From Candidatus Izemoplasmatales bacterium (GTDB taxonomy: Bacteria; Bacillota_I; Bacilli_A; Izemoplasmatales; Hujiaoplasmataceae), in assembly GCA_041649275.1 (NCBI GenBank), contig JBAZNL010000023.1, positions 1-23,157 of the forward strand: a stretch of DNA of 23,157 nt, given 5' to 3'. The translations under genes and the position numbers were made by a program. Numbering within the stretch: the stretch's first letter is position 1; the number at the start of each line of letters is the position of its first letter. Positions 7,014 through 15,325 of the stretch are shown here, one piece after another. The notes under the pieces were generated by a model, which was given only the letters and a program-made list of their open reading frames with translations, was not told the DNA's origin and made no database searches.

Positions 7014-8195
7014 TCATTCGTCGAGAAGGAAGTCTTCGACGTTTCGGTGGACGACGCCCCTGCGGCTCATGTCGACGCGATCCATCGAGACGACGACCTT
7101 CGGATAATGGTCGTCGATCGCATCGAAAGCCGAGAACTCGCGTTCCCTCGTCGCTTCCGATTCCATCAGGTAAGCGACCTGATAATAGGTCGTCTTGCCG
7201 TTCCTCTCGGCGACGAAGTCGATTTCGCGATCGCCGACCTTCCCGACGTACACGCGGTATCCGCGCCGCAGGAGTTCGATGTAGACGATGTTCTCGAGGA
7301 CCGACTCGATCGCCGCGCCGTTGTTTCCGACGAGCGCTTCCCTGGTGCCGTGGTCGGAGACGTAGTACTTCTCCTCCGTCTTCAGCATCGCCTTGCCGAT
7401 CAGGTCGCCGCGGGGGACGCGGTGGATGAGGTACGCCGCCTGGGCGATTTCGAGGTAATGGAGGATAGTATCGACCGTCACCGCCAGCCGCTGCGACTTC
7501 AGAAACTTGGAGATGGACAGCGCGGAGAAGGTCTTTCCGATGTTGGCGTAGACATAACCGAGCAGTTTATCGAGGACGACGGCATTGCGGATCTGGTGCC
7601 TCGACACGATGTCCTGAAGGATCGCGGACCGATAGGAATCGCGCAGGGCCCCCATCGCCGCCTCATAGGAAAAACCGAAGGCTCCGATCGATGGAATCCC
7701 CCCGTAGGTGACGTAGTCGCGGAAGGTCGCATCGCGATGGAGCAGGCGGAACTCCGCATAGGAGAAAGGATGGACGAGGATCTCCACGTATCTGCCCGCG
7801 AGATACGTGGACAGGTCCGATGAAAGCAGGTCGGCGTTCGATCCCGTGACATACAGGTCGAAACGGCCCATCGCATGGAAACCGTTGACCGCCTTCTCCC
7901 ATCCCTCGACACGGCCGACCTCGTCGAGGAACAGGTAAAGCGGTGTTCTTCTGCCTTCCGCCCAAACCAGCACGACGCGCGAAAGATCCCGGTAGTCGAC
8001 GATGTCGAAATGCTCCGGCAATTCGAAGTTTATTTTCAGGATTCGGTCGGGTTCGACGCCGGATCGGACCAGCCTTTCGATGTACAGGTCGAGGAGCGTC
8101 GACTTCCCGACGCGGCGCATCCCCGTCAAGACCTTGACGAAGGGCTTGTCGCGGTTCTCGTCGAGTTTCGTCATGTAGTCGGATCGTTCGATCAT
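7014..8195 (-). CDS. AAA ATPase with DUF4143 domain
   Basis: The chosen ATG at 8195 has GAGG eight bases upstream and gives 393 residues; starting further upstream would translate the operator array. The Walker A motif GMRRVGKST is at about residues 25-33, Walker B LYLFLDEVG at about 86-94, and the sensor-like TGSNADLLS at about 117-125. Next comes the family's HPFSYAEF segment. The C-terminal DUF4143 part ends in a GDREIDFVAE...YYQV stretch resembling a PD-(D/E)xK-type nuclease core. These proteins are widespread, often in many copies per genome, and mostly without known function; DNA-related, defence-like or self-regulating roles are proposed. It has its own consensus promoter covered by a three-copy palindrome array. 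Confidence 0.9.
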   Translation of the reverse strand: MIERSDYMTKLDENRDKPFVKVLTGMRRVGKSTLLDLYIERLVRSGVEPDRILKINFELPEHFDIVDYRDLSRVVLVWAEGRRTPLYLFLDEVGRVEGWEKAVNGFHAMGRFDLYVTGSNADLLSSDLSTYLAGRYVEILVHPFSYAEFRLLHRDATFRDYVTYGGIPSIGAFGFSYEAAMGALRDSYRSAILQDIVSRHQIRNAVVLDKLLGYVYANIGKTFSALSISKFLKSQRLAVTVDTILHYLEIAQAAYLIHRVPRGDLIGKAMLKTEEKYYVSDHGTREALVGNNGAAIESVLENIVYIELLRRGYRVYVGKVGDREIDFVAERNGKTTYYQVAYLMESEATREREFSAFDAIDDHYPKVVVSMDRVDMSRRGVVHRNVEDFLLDE

Positions 8196-8209
8196 GGTCA
8201 TCACCTCGA

Positions 8210-8307
8210 TTTCGATTATAGTCGAAACGGATCGATATGTCAATATATATTTCGATTATAGTCGAAATCGATGTCGCAATCAGGATCGATTTCGATCATG
8301 GTCGAAA
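8210..8307. repeat. Three-copy 18-bp palindrome array, 40-bp period (probable operators)
   Basis: TTTCGATTATAGTCGAAA occurs at 8210-8227 and 8250-8267. A variant, TTTCGATCATGGTCGAAA, is at 8290-8307. Starts are exactly 40 bases apart. Each site has TTTCGA/TCGAAA arms and a nearly symmetric centre with one mismatch. The 22-base spacers differ, so the sites rather than the whole unit are conserved. Copy 1 covers the -10 box of the ATPase gene and copy 3 sits three bases past the uidA stop. I infer binding of a dimeric repressor. Confidence 0.85.
8215..8243 (-). promoter_or_regulatory. Consensus promoter of the DUF4143 ATPase, inside the operator array
   Basis: TTGACA at 8238-8243 and TATAAT at 8215-8220 on the minus strand are 17 bases apart, a full consensus promoter. 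The -10 box is the centre of palindrome copy 1, so a protein on that site would block RNA polymerase. Transcription would start near 8208, about 13 bases before the ATG. Confidence 0.85.
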
Positions 8308-8310
8308 CGC

Positions 8311-10026
8311 TCACGAACTCCCGTCGTCTGCTTCCTTCCAGGCGTCCCTGAGCCAGTGCGCCGCCATCTTCGGCCGGCGATCGCGCGTGAAGACGCCCTT
8401 CCTGTTCCCGTCGAAGCGGGTGATCCCCTGCTTCGTCGCGAAGTCGGCGAAGTTCCAGACGTGCTCGCCGATCATGAACGAGAGCTTCGCAACCGTCTCG
8501 TGGTAGATCTTCAGGAACTCGACCTGATATTCTTCAGAGAAGATCGCCGGAGGCAGGGCGTGGTTCCCGGCGATCGTGTCGGCGCCGAACTCGGTGAGGA
8601 AGACCGGTTTCCCGAAGGTCTCGTGATATTCGCGGAGTTCGCGTTCGAGCTTCGGGGCGATCGCGTCGAGGTCGCCGACGTCGACGTACCAGCCGACGTA
8701 GCGGTTGACGCCGATCACGTCGGCGAACATGGCCGCCTTCGTCTCCCGCGCGCCGACGTTCTCGACGATCATGAGCGGCAGGTCTGTGAGTTCGCGCGCA
8801 TGCTTGAAGACCGCTTCGAAATACGGTCCGGCGGCGGCCTCGTAGGTCGCCGCCTCGTTCGCGACCGACAGCATGACCACCGACGGATGGTTTTTGTCGC
8901 GCGCGACCAGGTCGGTCAACTGCTCCCTGTGGACGGAAAGCGTCCGTCCGTCGACGCCGCCCTCGGCGAAGACGGGGCGGTTCGACCAGTAGTTCATCCC
9001 GACCGCGGGGACCTCGTCGATCACGAGGATTCCGAGGCGGTCGGCGAGGTCGAGCATCTCGTCGGAATAGGGATAGTGGCTGGTGCGGAAGGAATTGGCG
9101 TTGGTCCATTGCAGGAGCGCGAAGTCCTTCGCGTTCAGGGCGGGGATCGACGCCTTCCCGACGAGCGGGTGGTCCTCGTGCATCCCGAACCCCCTGAAGA
9201 AGACGGGTTTGCCGTTCAGAAGGAACCTTCCGTCCTTCACCTCGACGTCGCGGATCCCGAACCGGACCTCGACCTCGTCGGTCGCGGTTTCGAGCCGGAG
9301 GGTGTAGAGGTTGCCCCGGCCGAGGTCCCAGAGGATCGGATCGGACAGGACGACGTCGCCGGTGGAACCGTCGCAGCGCGCGACGACGAGCCCCTCGGGG
9401 TCGAGGATCGTCGCCCTGGTCTTACCCTCGGCGTCGGAAGCGTAGGTCACGCGGGCGGTCGGACCGTGGCCCTTCGTCGCGACGACGACGTCGTCGATCG
9501 CGACCTTCGGGAAGGCGCACAGGAAGACGTCGCGGTGGATGCCGGTGAGGTTCGCGAAGTCGTGGTTGATCCGCTGGTACCGCCGTCCGTCCCGTTCCTC
9601 GATTTCGCCGATCGGAAGCGTCGAAAAGTCGAGGCGGTTGTCGAGGACGACCGAGAGGCGGAAGGAACCCGTCAGGGCGAGGTCCTCGGGCAGTCTCACC
9701 TCGAAGGGGAGGAAGCCGCCGTCGTGCCTGCCGAGGAGGATGCCCTCGGCGTAGACCTCGGCCCTGTGGGCGGCGGCGCCGAACCAGAGGCGCCACTCGA
9801 CGTCGGGGATCGCCGGGACGGAGATCCGGCGTTCGTAACAGACCTTCCCGACATGGTCGCGGACCATGGCGTCGGGGAAGACCTCGCCGTAGCTCGAGGG
9901 CACGCCGATCGGCGTCGGAAAGGGAAGCGGCGCCTTCGCGTCGTGGTCGTCCGCGACGACCGCGAAATCCCAGATTCCGTTCAGGTTGATCGCGACGCGG
10001 CGCTTGTTCGTGGTCGGATGCAGCAT
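8311..10026 (-). CDS. uidA: Beta-glucuronidase (GH2)
   Basis: A 571-residue glycoside hydrolase family 2 protein that follows E. coli UidA (603 aa) closely from end to end. It should hydrolyse beta-D-glucuronides, releasing glucuronate. The order is a sugar-binding jelly roll (about 12-175), an immunoglobulin-like domain (about 176-265) and a TIM barrel. The acid/base is Glu391 in SVANEA and the nucleophile Glu479 in LTEFGAD. The N-x-K motif that recognises the glucuronate carboxylate is present as N541-R-K543, which favours glucuronidase over galactosidase. It has no signal peptide, so it is cytoplasmic and needs an uptake system not seen here. GAGGAGG eight bases before the ATG fixes the start. 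A terminator lies between it and the GGDEF gene upstream, and I see no promoter in the 53-base gap. Confidence 0.92.
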   Translation of the reverse strand: MLHPTTNKRRVAINLNGIWDFAVVADDHDAKAPLPFPTPIGVPSSYGEVFPDAMVRDHVGKVCYERRISVPAIPDVEWRLWFGAAAHRAEVYAEGILLGRHDGGFLPFEVRLPEDLALTGSFRLSVVLDNRLDFSTLPIGEIEERDGRRYQRINHDFANLTGIHRDVFLCAFPKVAIDDVVVATKGHGPTARVTYASDAEGKTRATILDPEGLVVARCDGSTGDVVLSDPILWDLGRGNLYTLRLETATDEVEVRFGIRDVEVKDGRFLLNGKPVFFRGFGMHEDHPLVGKASIPALNAKDFALLQWTNANSFRTSHYPYSDEMLDLADRLGILVIDEVPAVGMNYWSNRPVFAEGGVDGRTLSVHREQLTDLVARDKNHPSVVMLSVANEAATYEAAAGPYFEAVFKHARELTDLPLMIVENVGARETKAAMFADVIGVNRYVGWYVDVGDLDAIAPKLERELREYHETFGKPVFLTEFGADTIAGNHALPPAIFSEEYQVEFLKIYHETVAKLSFMIGEHVWNFADFATKQGITRFDGNRKGVFTRDRRPKMAAHWLRDAWKEADDGSS

Positions 10027-10049
10027 GGTCGTTTCCTCCTCATTCATGG

Positions 10050-10073
10050 AAAAAGGCGCGGTGACCGCGCCTT
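10050..10073 (-). terminator. Terminator between the GGDEF gene and uidA
   Basis: The 7-bp stem GGCGCGG/CCGCGCC with loop TCA is followed by TTTTTCC on the minus strand. It lies in the 53-base gap, with the uidA ribosome site about ten bases beyond it. Confidence 0.85.
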
Positions 10074-10079
10074 CTGCGT

Positions 10080-11027
10080 TCAGATGCGGATGTCGCGGGC
10101 GTCGAACTCGGACTCCGTGAGATACTTGAAGCCGTCCTTGCCGGCGTTCTTGACCTCGTACATCACCTTGTCGGCCTTGTGGATCACGTCGTCGCCGCGT
10201 TCCGCGCGGACGATTCCGATCGAGACCGAGGGGATCCGCGCCATCCCGGGGATCCGGATCGCGCGGGTCTTCGCGAGGATGTCGGCGGCGATGCCGCGCA
10301 TCTCCCCCTCGGAGCCGAAGAGCATCCCGATGAACTCGTCGCCGCCGAGGCGGTAGAACAGCGTGTCGTCGTGCTCGTGGGACTTCAGGATGTCCGAAAA
10401 CGACCGCAGGAAGGCGTCGCCGACGACATGGCCGCAATGGTCGTTCACCGACTTGAAGTCGTCGAGATCAAGGTAGAAGGCGTGGAATCCGGGGTTCCGG
10501 TACCGGAGTCCGTAATGATAGTCGAGGGTGTACTTGTTGAAGAGGCCGGTGAGCGAGTCGCGGTGGGAGCGGTCGTGGTTCCGCTCCTCCGCGACCATCG
10601 TCGACGTGACGTCGGTGATGAATACCGAGTAGCAATCGGGATGGCGGTACACCGGACTCATGAGGACGTGGATCCAGAAGCGCTTCCCCTCGTGGAGGAG
10701 CGGGAAGGTGACGTTCGGTTCGCCGGTGGGGCGGGTCAGTTCGCCGTAGACGTAGTCGTAGTACTCCTTCCGCCCGGCGACGTCGGCGTAGCGGTTGTCG
10801 GGGTCGAAGCGTGCGAGGATCTCCTTCATCGCGATCGCGTCGGCGTCGGGAAAGCCGATCAGGGAAAGCGACCCCGAAATCACGCGCAGGCGCATCCGCT
10901 CGAGCGGCGCCCGCTCCGCGAACAGGTAGATGCGGTCCGGTCGCCCGAGCAGGATGTCGCCGACGACGTCGATGCCGTGGGTTTTCTTCAGTTCTTCGGA
11001 TGCCTTCAGAAAACGGTCGTCAAGCAA
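10080..11027 (-). CDS. Diguanylate cyclase: PAS-like sensor plus GGDEF domain
   Basis: The start is a TTG at 11027, eight bases after AAGGAAGGAGG, which gives 315 residues; an upstream TTG at 11057 has no ribosome site. The N-terminal half (about 20-140) looks like a PAS fold. The C-terminal GGDEF domain begins at D-SLTGLFN (about 157) and has YLDLDDFKSVND (about 185-196), GH-x2-GD and an intact RLGGDEF (GGDEF at about 228-232), so it should make c-di-GMP from GTP. The residues five before the GG are not RxxD, so the usual product-inhibition site is missing. No membrane segment is seen; it should be cytoplasmic. It has its own promoter, 105 bases from the solute-binding gene. Confidence 0.88.
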   Translation of the reverse strand: MLDDRFLKASEELKKTHGIDVVGDILLGRPDRIYLFAERAPLERMRLRVISGSLSLIGFPDADAIAMKEILARFDPDNRYADVAGRKEYYDYVYGELTRPTGEPNVTFPLLHEGKRFWIHVLMSPVYRHPDCYSVFITDVTSTMVAEERNHDRSHRDSLTGLFNKYTLDYHYGLRYRNPGFHAFYLDLDDFKSVNDHCGHVVGDAFLRSFSDILKSHEHDDTLFYRLGGDEFIGMLFGSEGEMRGIAADILAKTRAIRIPGMARIPSVSIGIVRAERGDDVIHKADKVMYEVKNAGKDGFKYLTESEFDARDIRI

Positions 11028-11062
11028 GCTTTCGACCTCCTTCCTTTCAATTTCCAATCATC

Positions 11063-11091
11063 ATTATAGAACGAAATCGCGAAAACGTCGA
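11063..11091 (-). promoter_or_regulatory. Promoter of the GGDEF gene
   Basis: TCGACG at 11086-11091 and TATAAT at 11063-11068 on the minus strand are 17 bases apart. The start would fall near 11056, about 29 bases before the TTG codon. Confidence 0.6.
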
Positions 11092-11132
11092 AGGTTTTTT
11101 CGTGAAAACGCCGGATTCGGCCGCACCGCGGC

Positions 11133-12425
11133 TCAATCGGCCGGCACCCGCAGGGCGTCGAGACGGTCCTCGAAGACCGCGAGTTCGTCCGTTGCGAGGG
11201 GCTCGCCGGTGAGGATGCGCCGGTACAGGTCGGTATAGACCACCTTCACGTCGGTCCACGAGACGAAGGCCGAGACGTCGAGGACGACGATCTCGGCGTC
11301 GCTCTGGACCATCGCGATCCCGGCCGCCATGATGCGGTCGGTGTTCGAGTCGCCGAGATGGCCGACGACCTCCGCGATCGGCGAGATCACGCCGCCGAGT
11401 TGCGAGCAGTACAGGTAGTTCGTCTCCGGATCGGAGATGAAGCGGAGCCAGGCGCGGGCGGCGTCGGGGTGCGGCGCACCGCCGACGATCCCGAAGGTCC
11501 AGGCGCCGGCGATCGACCCGGCGATCCCGGTGGACGAAGCGACCGGCGCCGGTCCGAGGACGTAGGCGAAAGGATCGGCGTCGTAGGCGGCGCCGACCGG
11601 ACCCATGTGGCCGAAGCTCATCCAGAGGGACCCGGTATCGAGGAGCGCGGTCGGCTGGTTGACGGTCGAGAGGATGTTCTCGGGCAGGATCGCGCCTCCG
11701 GCCGCCATCGAGGCGAGGAGGTTCCACGCCTCCGCCGCGTGCGGATCGTCGATCGACGGGAACCCCGCCCCGAAGGCGACGGCCATCCCGCCGAGCGGGT
11801 AGAGGAGCTGCGATCCAGAAGCCGACATCGGCACGCCGGCGTGGGGGGATCCCGAACCGTCGCGGATCGCGATCGCCCAGGCGGCGTAGTCCTCCCAGGT
11901 GATGCGTTCGATCGCGACGACCTCGTCTTCCTGGTTCCGGACGACCTCGACGGTCGCCGGCATGAAGGGAAGCGCGGCGCGGTTGACGATCGTGAGGTAG
12001 ACGTCGAAGGAGACGGGCATGAAGTACCTCGCCCCATCCCGCGAGGTGTAGGGGTCGAACATCGTCGTGAAGGTCCGGTCCCGAAGCGTCGCGAGGTATG
12101 CGGAGACGTCCTCCATCAGCCCGCGATCGAGGTACGCCTTCATGTTCGCGGTGTCGACCATGACGACGTCGGTGACGACGTCCGAAGCGGCTTCGGCCGC
12201 GATCGCGTCGGCCAGATCGGCCGGCAGCGCGTAGGTGAGTTCGACGGTGATGCCGGTCTCGGCCTCGAACAGGCGCACGAACGTGCGGAAGAAGACCTTC
12301 TCGGAGGGTTGCTGCAACCCGGAGAGGACCAGGTTCAGGACGGGTTCCGCGGTCGTCGACTGCCGGCACGCGAGCGATGCGAAACCGGACAGAAGGACGA
12401 CGAGCGCGATCAGGAGGCGTTTCAT
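11133..12425 (-). CDS. Extracellular solute-binding lipoprotein (family 1), no permease nearby
   Basis: A 430-residue protein whose ATG overlaps the kinase stop (ATGA, 12422-12425), which implies translational coupling; GGAG lies seven bases upstream. The N-terminus KRLLIALVVLLSGFASLAC is a signal with a lipobox-like SLAC, Cys at residue 20, so it should sit on the outer membrane face. The body resembles a family 1 (sugar/oligosaccharide-type) solute-binding protein: FVRLFEAETGITVELTY near the N-terminus, a middle ITWEDYAAWA, and AWLRFISDPE near the C-terminus. No ABC permease or ATPase gene lies in this window. Its place behind a sensor kinase suggests it delivers ligand to the kinase rather than to a transporter, which is inference. 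Confidence 0.88.
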   Translation of the reverse strand: MKRLLIALVVLLSGFASLACRQSTTAEPVLNLVLSGLQQPSEKVFFRTFVRLFEAETGITVELTYALPADLADAIAAEAASDVVTDVVMVDTANMKAYLDRGLMEDVSAYLATLRDRTFTTMFDPYTSRDGARYFMPVSFDVYLTIVNRAALPFMPATVEVVRNQEDEVVAIERITWEDYAAWAIAIRDGSGSPHAGVPMSASGSQLLYPLGGMAVAFGAGFPSIDDPHAAEAWNLLASMAAGGAILPENILSTVNQPTALLDTGSLWMSFGHMGPVGAAYDADPFAYVLGPAPVASSTGIAGSIAGAWTFGIVGGAPHPDAARAWLRFISDPETNYLYCSQLGGVISPIAEVVGHLGDSNTDRIMAAGIAMVQSDAEIVVLDVSAFVSWTDVKVVYTDLYRRILTGEPLATDELAVFEDRLDALRVPAD

Positions 12426-15304
12426 GAGGCCGCTCCGTCGGCGACGTCCGCGCCGATTTCCCGAAGCGTCGTCCGGAGCGCCGCGACGAACGCGGCCGTC
12501 TCGCGGGCGATCGCTTCCGCGTCGTTTCCGTCGATCGCCTTCATGAGCGCGACCGCGGCGTCGTGAACCGCCTTCGCGCCGATGCTTCCGGAACTTCCCT
12601 TGATCTTGTGGGCGATCTGCCGCGCGGCCGGGTAGTCCTTCGCGGCGACGGCCTTCGCGAGGTCGGAGGCGGTCTTCTCGTTCTCGCCGCGGAACGCGGC
12701 CAGGATCGCCTCGTAGAGGGCGGCGTCGCCGCCGATGCTGCGGAGTCCGAGACGGCGGTCGATCGCGGTCGGCTCCTCCGTCTTCGCGGGCGCGGAGCCG
12801 CGCAGGATCGCGCGCACCGAGTCGGCGAACCGCTCCGGTTCGAACGGCTTGGAGATCGAGTGGAGCATGCCGTGCTGGGCGCATTTCTCCTTCACGCCGG
12901 CGACGACCTCGGCGGTCATCGCGACGATCGGGACGGCGGGATCGAGCCTGCGGATCGCATCGGCGGCGGCGTATCCGTTCATCACCGGCATGTGCAGGTC
13001 CATGAGGACGAGTGCGACCTTGCCGGCTTCCTTTTCGAAGAGTTCGACCGCTTCCTTGCCGTCGCCGGCGGAGACGGTCGCAAAGCCGGCCTGCTCGAGC
13101 AGCAGGCGGGCGATCATCTGGTTGGTGGCGTTGTCGTCGACGATCATGATCGTCCGGTGTTCGAGATCGAGCGCCAGCGGCGCGTTCTCCTCGTACGCCT
13201 CGCTGTCGGCGACGGCGCGGTGGGCGAAGATCTCGATCACGGCGTTGTGGAGGACGGAGGGGATGATCGGCTTGCCGACGCCGATGTCGATCCCGTGTTC
13301 GTCGAGCTTGTCGAACAGGTCGGTGCGCTGCATCGGCAGCAGCATGACGATCTTCGGCAGATTCGGGATGCGGGGATTCTGGCGCAGTTTGGCGACGAAG
13401 TCGAAGCCGAGCTCGGCCGGCGTCTCGTAGTCGAGGATGAAGAGGTCGAACGGCTTCGCCGAAAGCGACCCGGTGTTCTCGAGGAGGCTTGTCGCCGCGG
13501 CCGGGCTGGTCGTCAGCTCCGAGGAAAGGCCGAAGGCGGAGAGGTAGGAATCCATGATGTTCATCGTCGAGGCGGTCCGTTCGAGGACGAGCGTGCGGAG
13601 GTTCCGGAGATAGAGCGAGGAGCCGTCCTTGCGGTCTTCCTCCTCGCGCTCGCGGTCGCAGTCGAGGGACAGCGAGACCACGAAACTCGAACCCTGGCCC
13701 TCGGTGGAATAGACCTTGATGGTCCCTCCCATCATCTCGACGAGGTTCTTGACGATCGAGAGCCCGAGGCCGGTGCCGCCGAAGCGGCGGTTGATCGAGG
13801 CGTCCGCCTGCGCGAACGGGACGAACAGGCCGTCGATCGCCTTCTCGGACATCCCGATGCCGGTGTCGACGACGGCGATCGCGAGGTGATGGCGGTCGCC
13901 CTCACGGGCGACGAGACGGATCTCGAGGGCGATCTCCCCCCGGTCCGTGAACTTGACGGCGTTGTTGAGCAGGTTCAGGAGGATCTGCTCGATGCGCTTC
14001 TGGTCGCCCTTGAACCACGACGGGATCGCCGGATCCTTCGTCAGCCGGAAGCCGAGCCCCTTCTCCTCGATCTTGACCGACATGATGCTGATCAGGTTCT
14101 GGACGGCCTGGTCGAGGCTGAAGGGACGGATCTCGAGTTCGACCTTCCCGGCCTCGATCTTGGCGTAGTCGAGGATGTCGTTGATGATCGAGAGCATCGT
14201 CGTCGACGCCTGGGTGATGCGGTCGGCGTACATCCGCTGGGTGCGGGTGATCTCGGTCTTCTTGAGCAGGTAGGACATGCCGGTGATGGCGTTGAGCGGC
14301 GTCCGGATCTCGTGGGACATGCGGGCCATGAAACTCGACTTGACGCCGTTGGCCTCCTCGGCCTCGCGCTTGGCGACCTCGAGGTCCGCCTGGATCCTCT
14401 TCCGGTTCGCGATCTCCTTCTTCAGCTTCAGGATCCAGTAGGCCGAGACGAGGGTGACGATCAGTCCGACCCCGCCGATGATGAGGGCGGTGCGGATGAG
14501 CGGACCGTAGTCGGTCTCGGTGGCGACGGTGACCCAGCGGGCGTTGATTTCGATGCGCTCTTCGGCGGTGATCGACGAGAGCGACTTGTTCAGGATGGTG
14601 ACCAGTTCCGGCCAGTCCGTCCGCACCGCGAAATGCAGTCCGATCGGATCGTCCGTCGCGAGCGCGGTGAAGCGCAGGTTCGTGAGCGCCATCGACTTGA
14701 TCATGTAGTCCGAGGTCGCGAGGTTTCCGACGAAGGCGACCTCGCTGCCGTCCGAGACGGCGGACAGGGCGTCCTGGACGGTGTCGTAGAGGCTCAGGTT
14801 GATCTCCGGATATTCGAGCAGGAAGCTGTGGTGCGAACTGTTCGTCTGGACCGCGACGGTCATTCCGAACAGATCCTCGATGCCCCTGATCGACGTGTTG
14901 TCGTTCAGGGTCACGATCACGCGCTTGACCTCGTAGTACATGTCGGAGAAGAGGAAGAACGCTTCCCGCGCCGGCGTCTTCGAGACCGCCGGGAGGATGT
15001 CGATGTGGCCGGCGAGGGCTTCGAAGTAGGCTTCCGACCACGTCAAATCGGGGACCACCTGGAAATCGATCCCCGTCTTCTCTTCGATGATCGCCACGTA
15101 GTCCGAGGCGATGCCGAGATACTCGCCGTCTTCGATGAACTCGAAGGGCACGAATCCCGGGTCGACCCCGAGGGTGACGATGGGATGGGCGGCGATGAAC
15201 GCCTCTTCCTCGTCGGTCCAGACGATCCCGTCGGCGGCGGACACGAACGCCGTCGAGAGTCCGACCAGCACCAGGAGCAGGAACGAAAGCAACGCCTTCT
15301 TCAT
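12422..15304 (-). CDS. BvgS-like hybrid histidine kinase: SBP3 sensor-HisKA-HATPase-REC-REC-Hpt
   Basis: A 960-residue sensor. A signal (1-23) is followed by a Venus-flytrap SBP_bac_3 domain (about 35-260) outside the cell, a membrane helix (about 270-292) and a coiled coil (about 292-320). HisKA has the phosphoacceptor His331 in MSHEIRTPLN. The ATPase domain has the N box NLLNNAVKF (443-451), DTGIG (480-484) and GGTGLGLS (509-516). A first receiver (about 568-695) keeps Asp625 and Lys678 but has lost the paired acidic residues (LVLERT), so it is degenerate. The second receiver is complete: Asp723-724, Asp769, Lys819. A C-terminal Hpt domain has His899 in AHKIKGSSGS. This is a full internal phosphorelay. 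GGAGG lies eight bases before the ATG. Its likely output is the HD-GYP regulator 21 bases upstream in the operon. Confidence 0.93.
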   Translation of the reverse strand: MKKALLSFLLLVLVGLSTAFVSAADGIVWTDEEEAFIAAHPIVTLGVDPGFVPFEFIEDGEYLGIASDYVAIIEEKTGIDFQVVPDLTWSEAYFEALAGHIDILPAVSKTPAREAFFLFSDMYYEVKRVIVTLNDNTSIRGIEDLFGMTVAVQTNSSHHSFLLEYPEINLSLYDTVQDALSAVSDGSEVAFVGNLATSDYMIKSMALTNLRFTALATDDPIGLHFAVRTDWPELVTILNKSLSSITAEERIEINARWVTVATETDYGPLIRTALIIGGVGLIVTLVSAYWILKLKKEIANRKRIQADLEVAKREAEEANGVKSSFMARMSHEIRTPLNAITGMSYLLKKTEITRTQRMYADRITQASTTMLSIINDILDYAKIEAGKVELEIRPFSLDQAVQNLISIMSVKIEEKGLGFRLTKDPAIPSWFKGDQKRIEQILLNLLNNAVKFTDRGEIALEIRLVAREGDRHHLAIAVVDTGIGMSEKAIDGLFVPFAQADASINRRFGGTGLGLSIVKNLVEMMGGTIKVYSTEGQGSSFVVSLSLDCDREREEEDRKDGSSLYLRNLRTLVLERTASTMNIMDSYLSAFGLSSELTTSPAAATSLLENTGSLSAKPFDLFILDYETPAELGFDFVAKLRQNPRIPNLPKIVMLLPMQRTDLFDKLDEHGIDIGVGKPIIPSVLHNAVIEIFAHRAVADSEAYEENAPLALDLEHRTIMIVDDNATNQMIARLLLEQAGFATVSAGDGKEAVELFEKEAGKVALVLMDLHMPVMNGYAAADAIRRLDPAVPIVAMTAEVVAGVKEKCAQHGMLHSISKPFEPERFADSVRAILRGSAPAKTEEPTAIDRRLGLRSIGGDAALYEAILAAFRGENEKTASDLAKAVAAKDYPAARQIAHKIKGSSGSIGAKAVHDAAVALMKAIDGNDAEAIARETAAFVAALRTTLREIGADVADGAAS

Positions 15305-15325
15305 GCGGATCGCCTCCGATGCCGC

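Noticed and set aside
8194..10356. A plus-strand open frame of 720 codons opposite uidA
   Set aside because: uidA is unmistakable on the minus strand; the plus frame runs across the operator array and a terminator.
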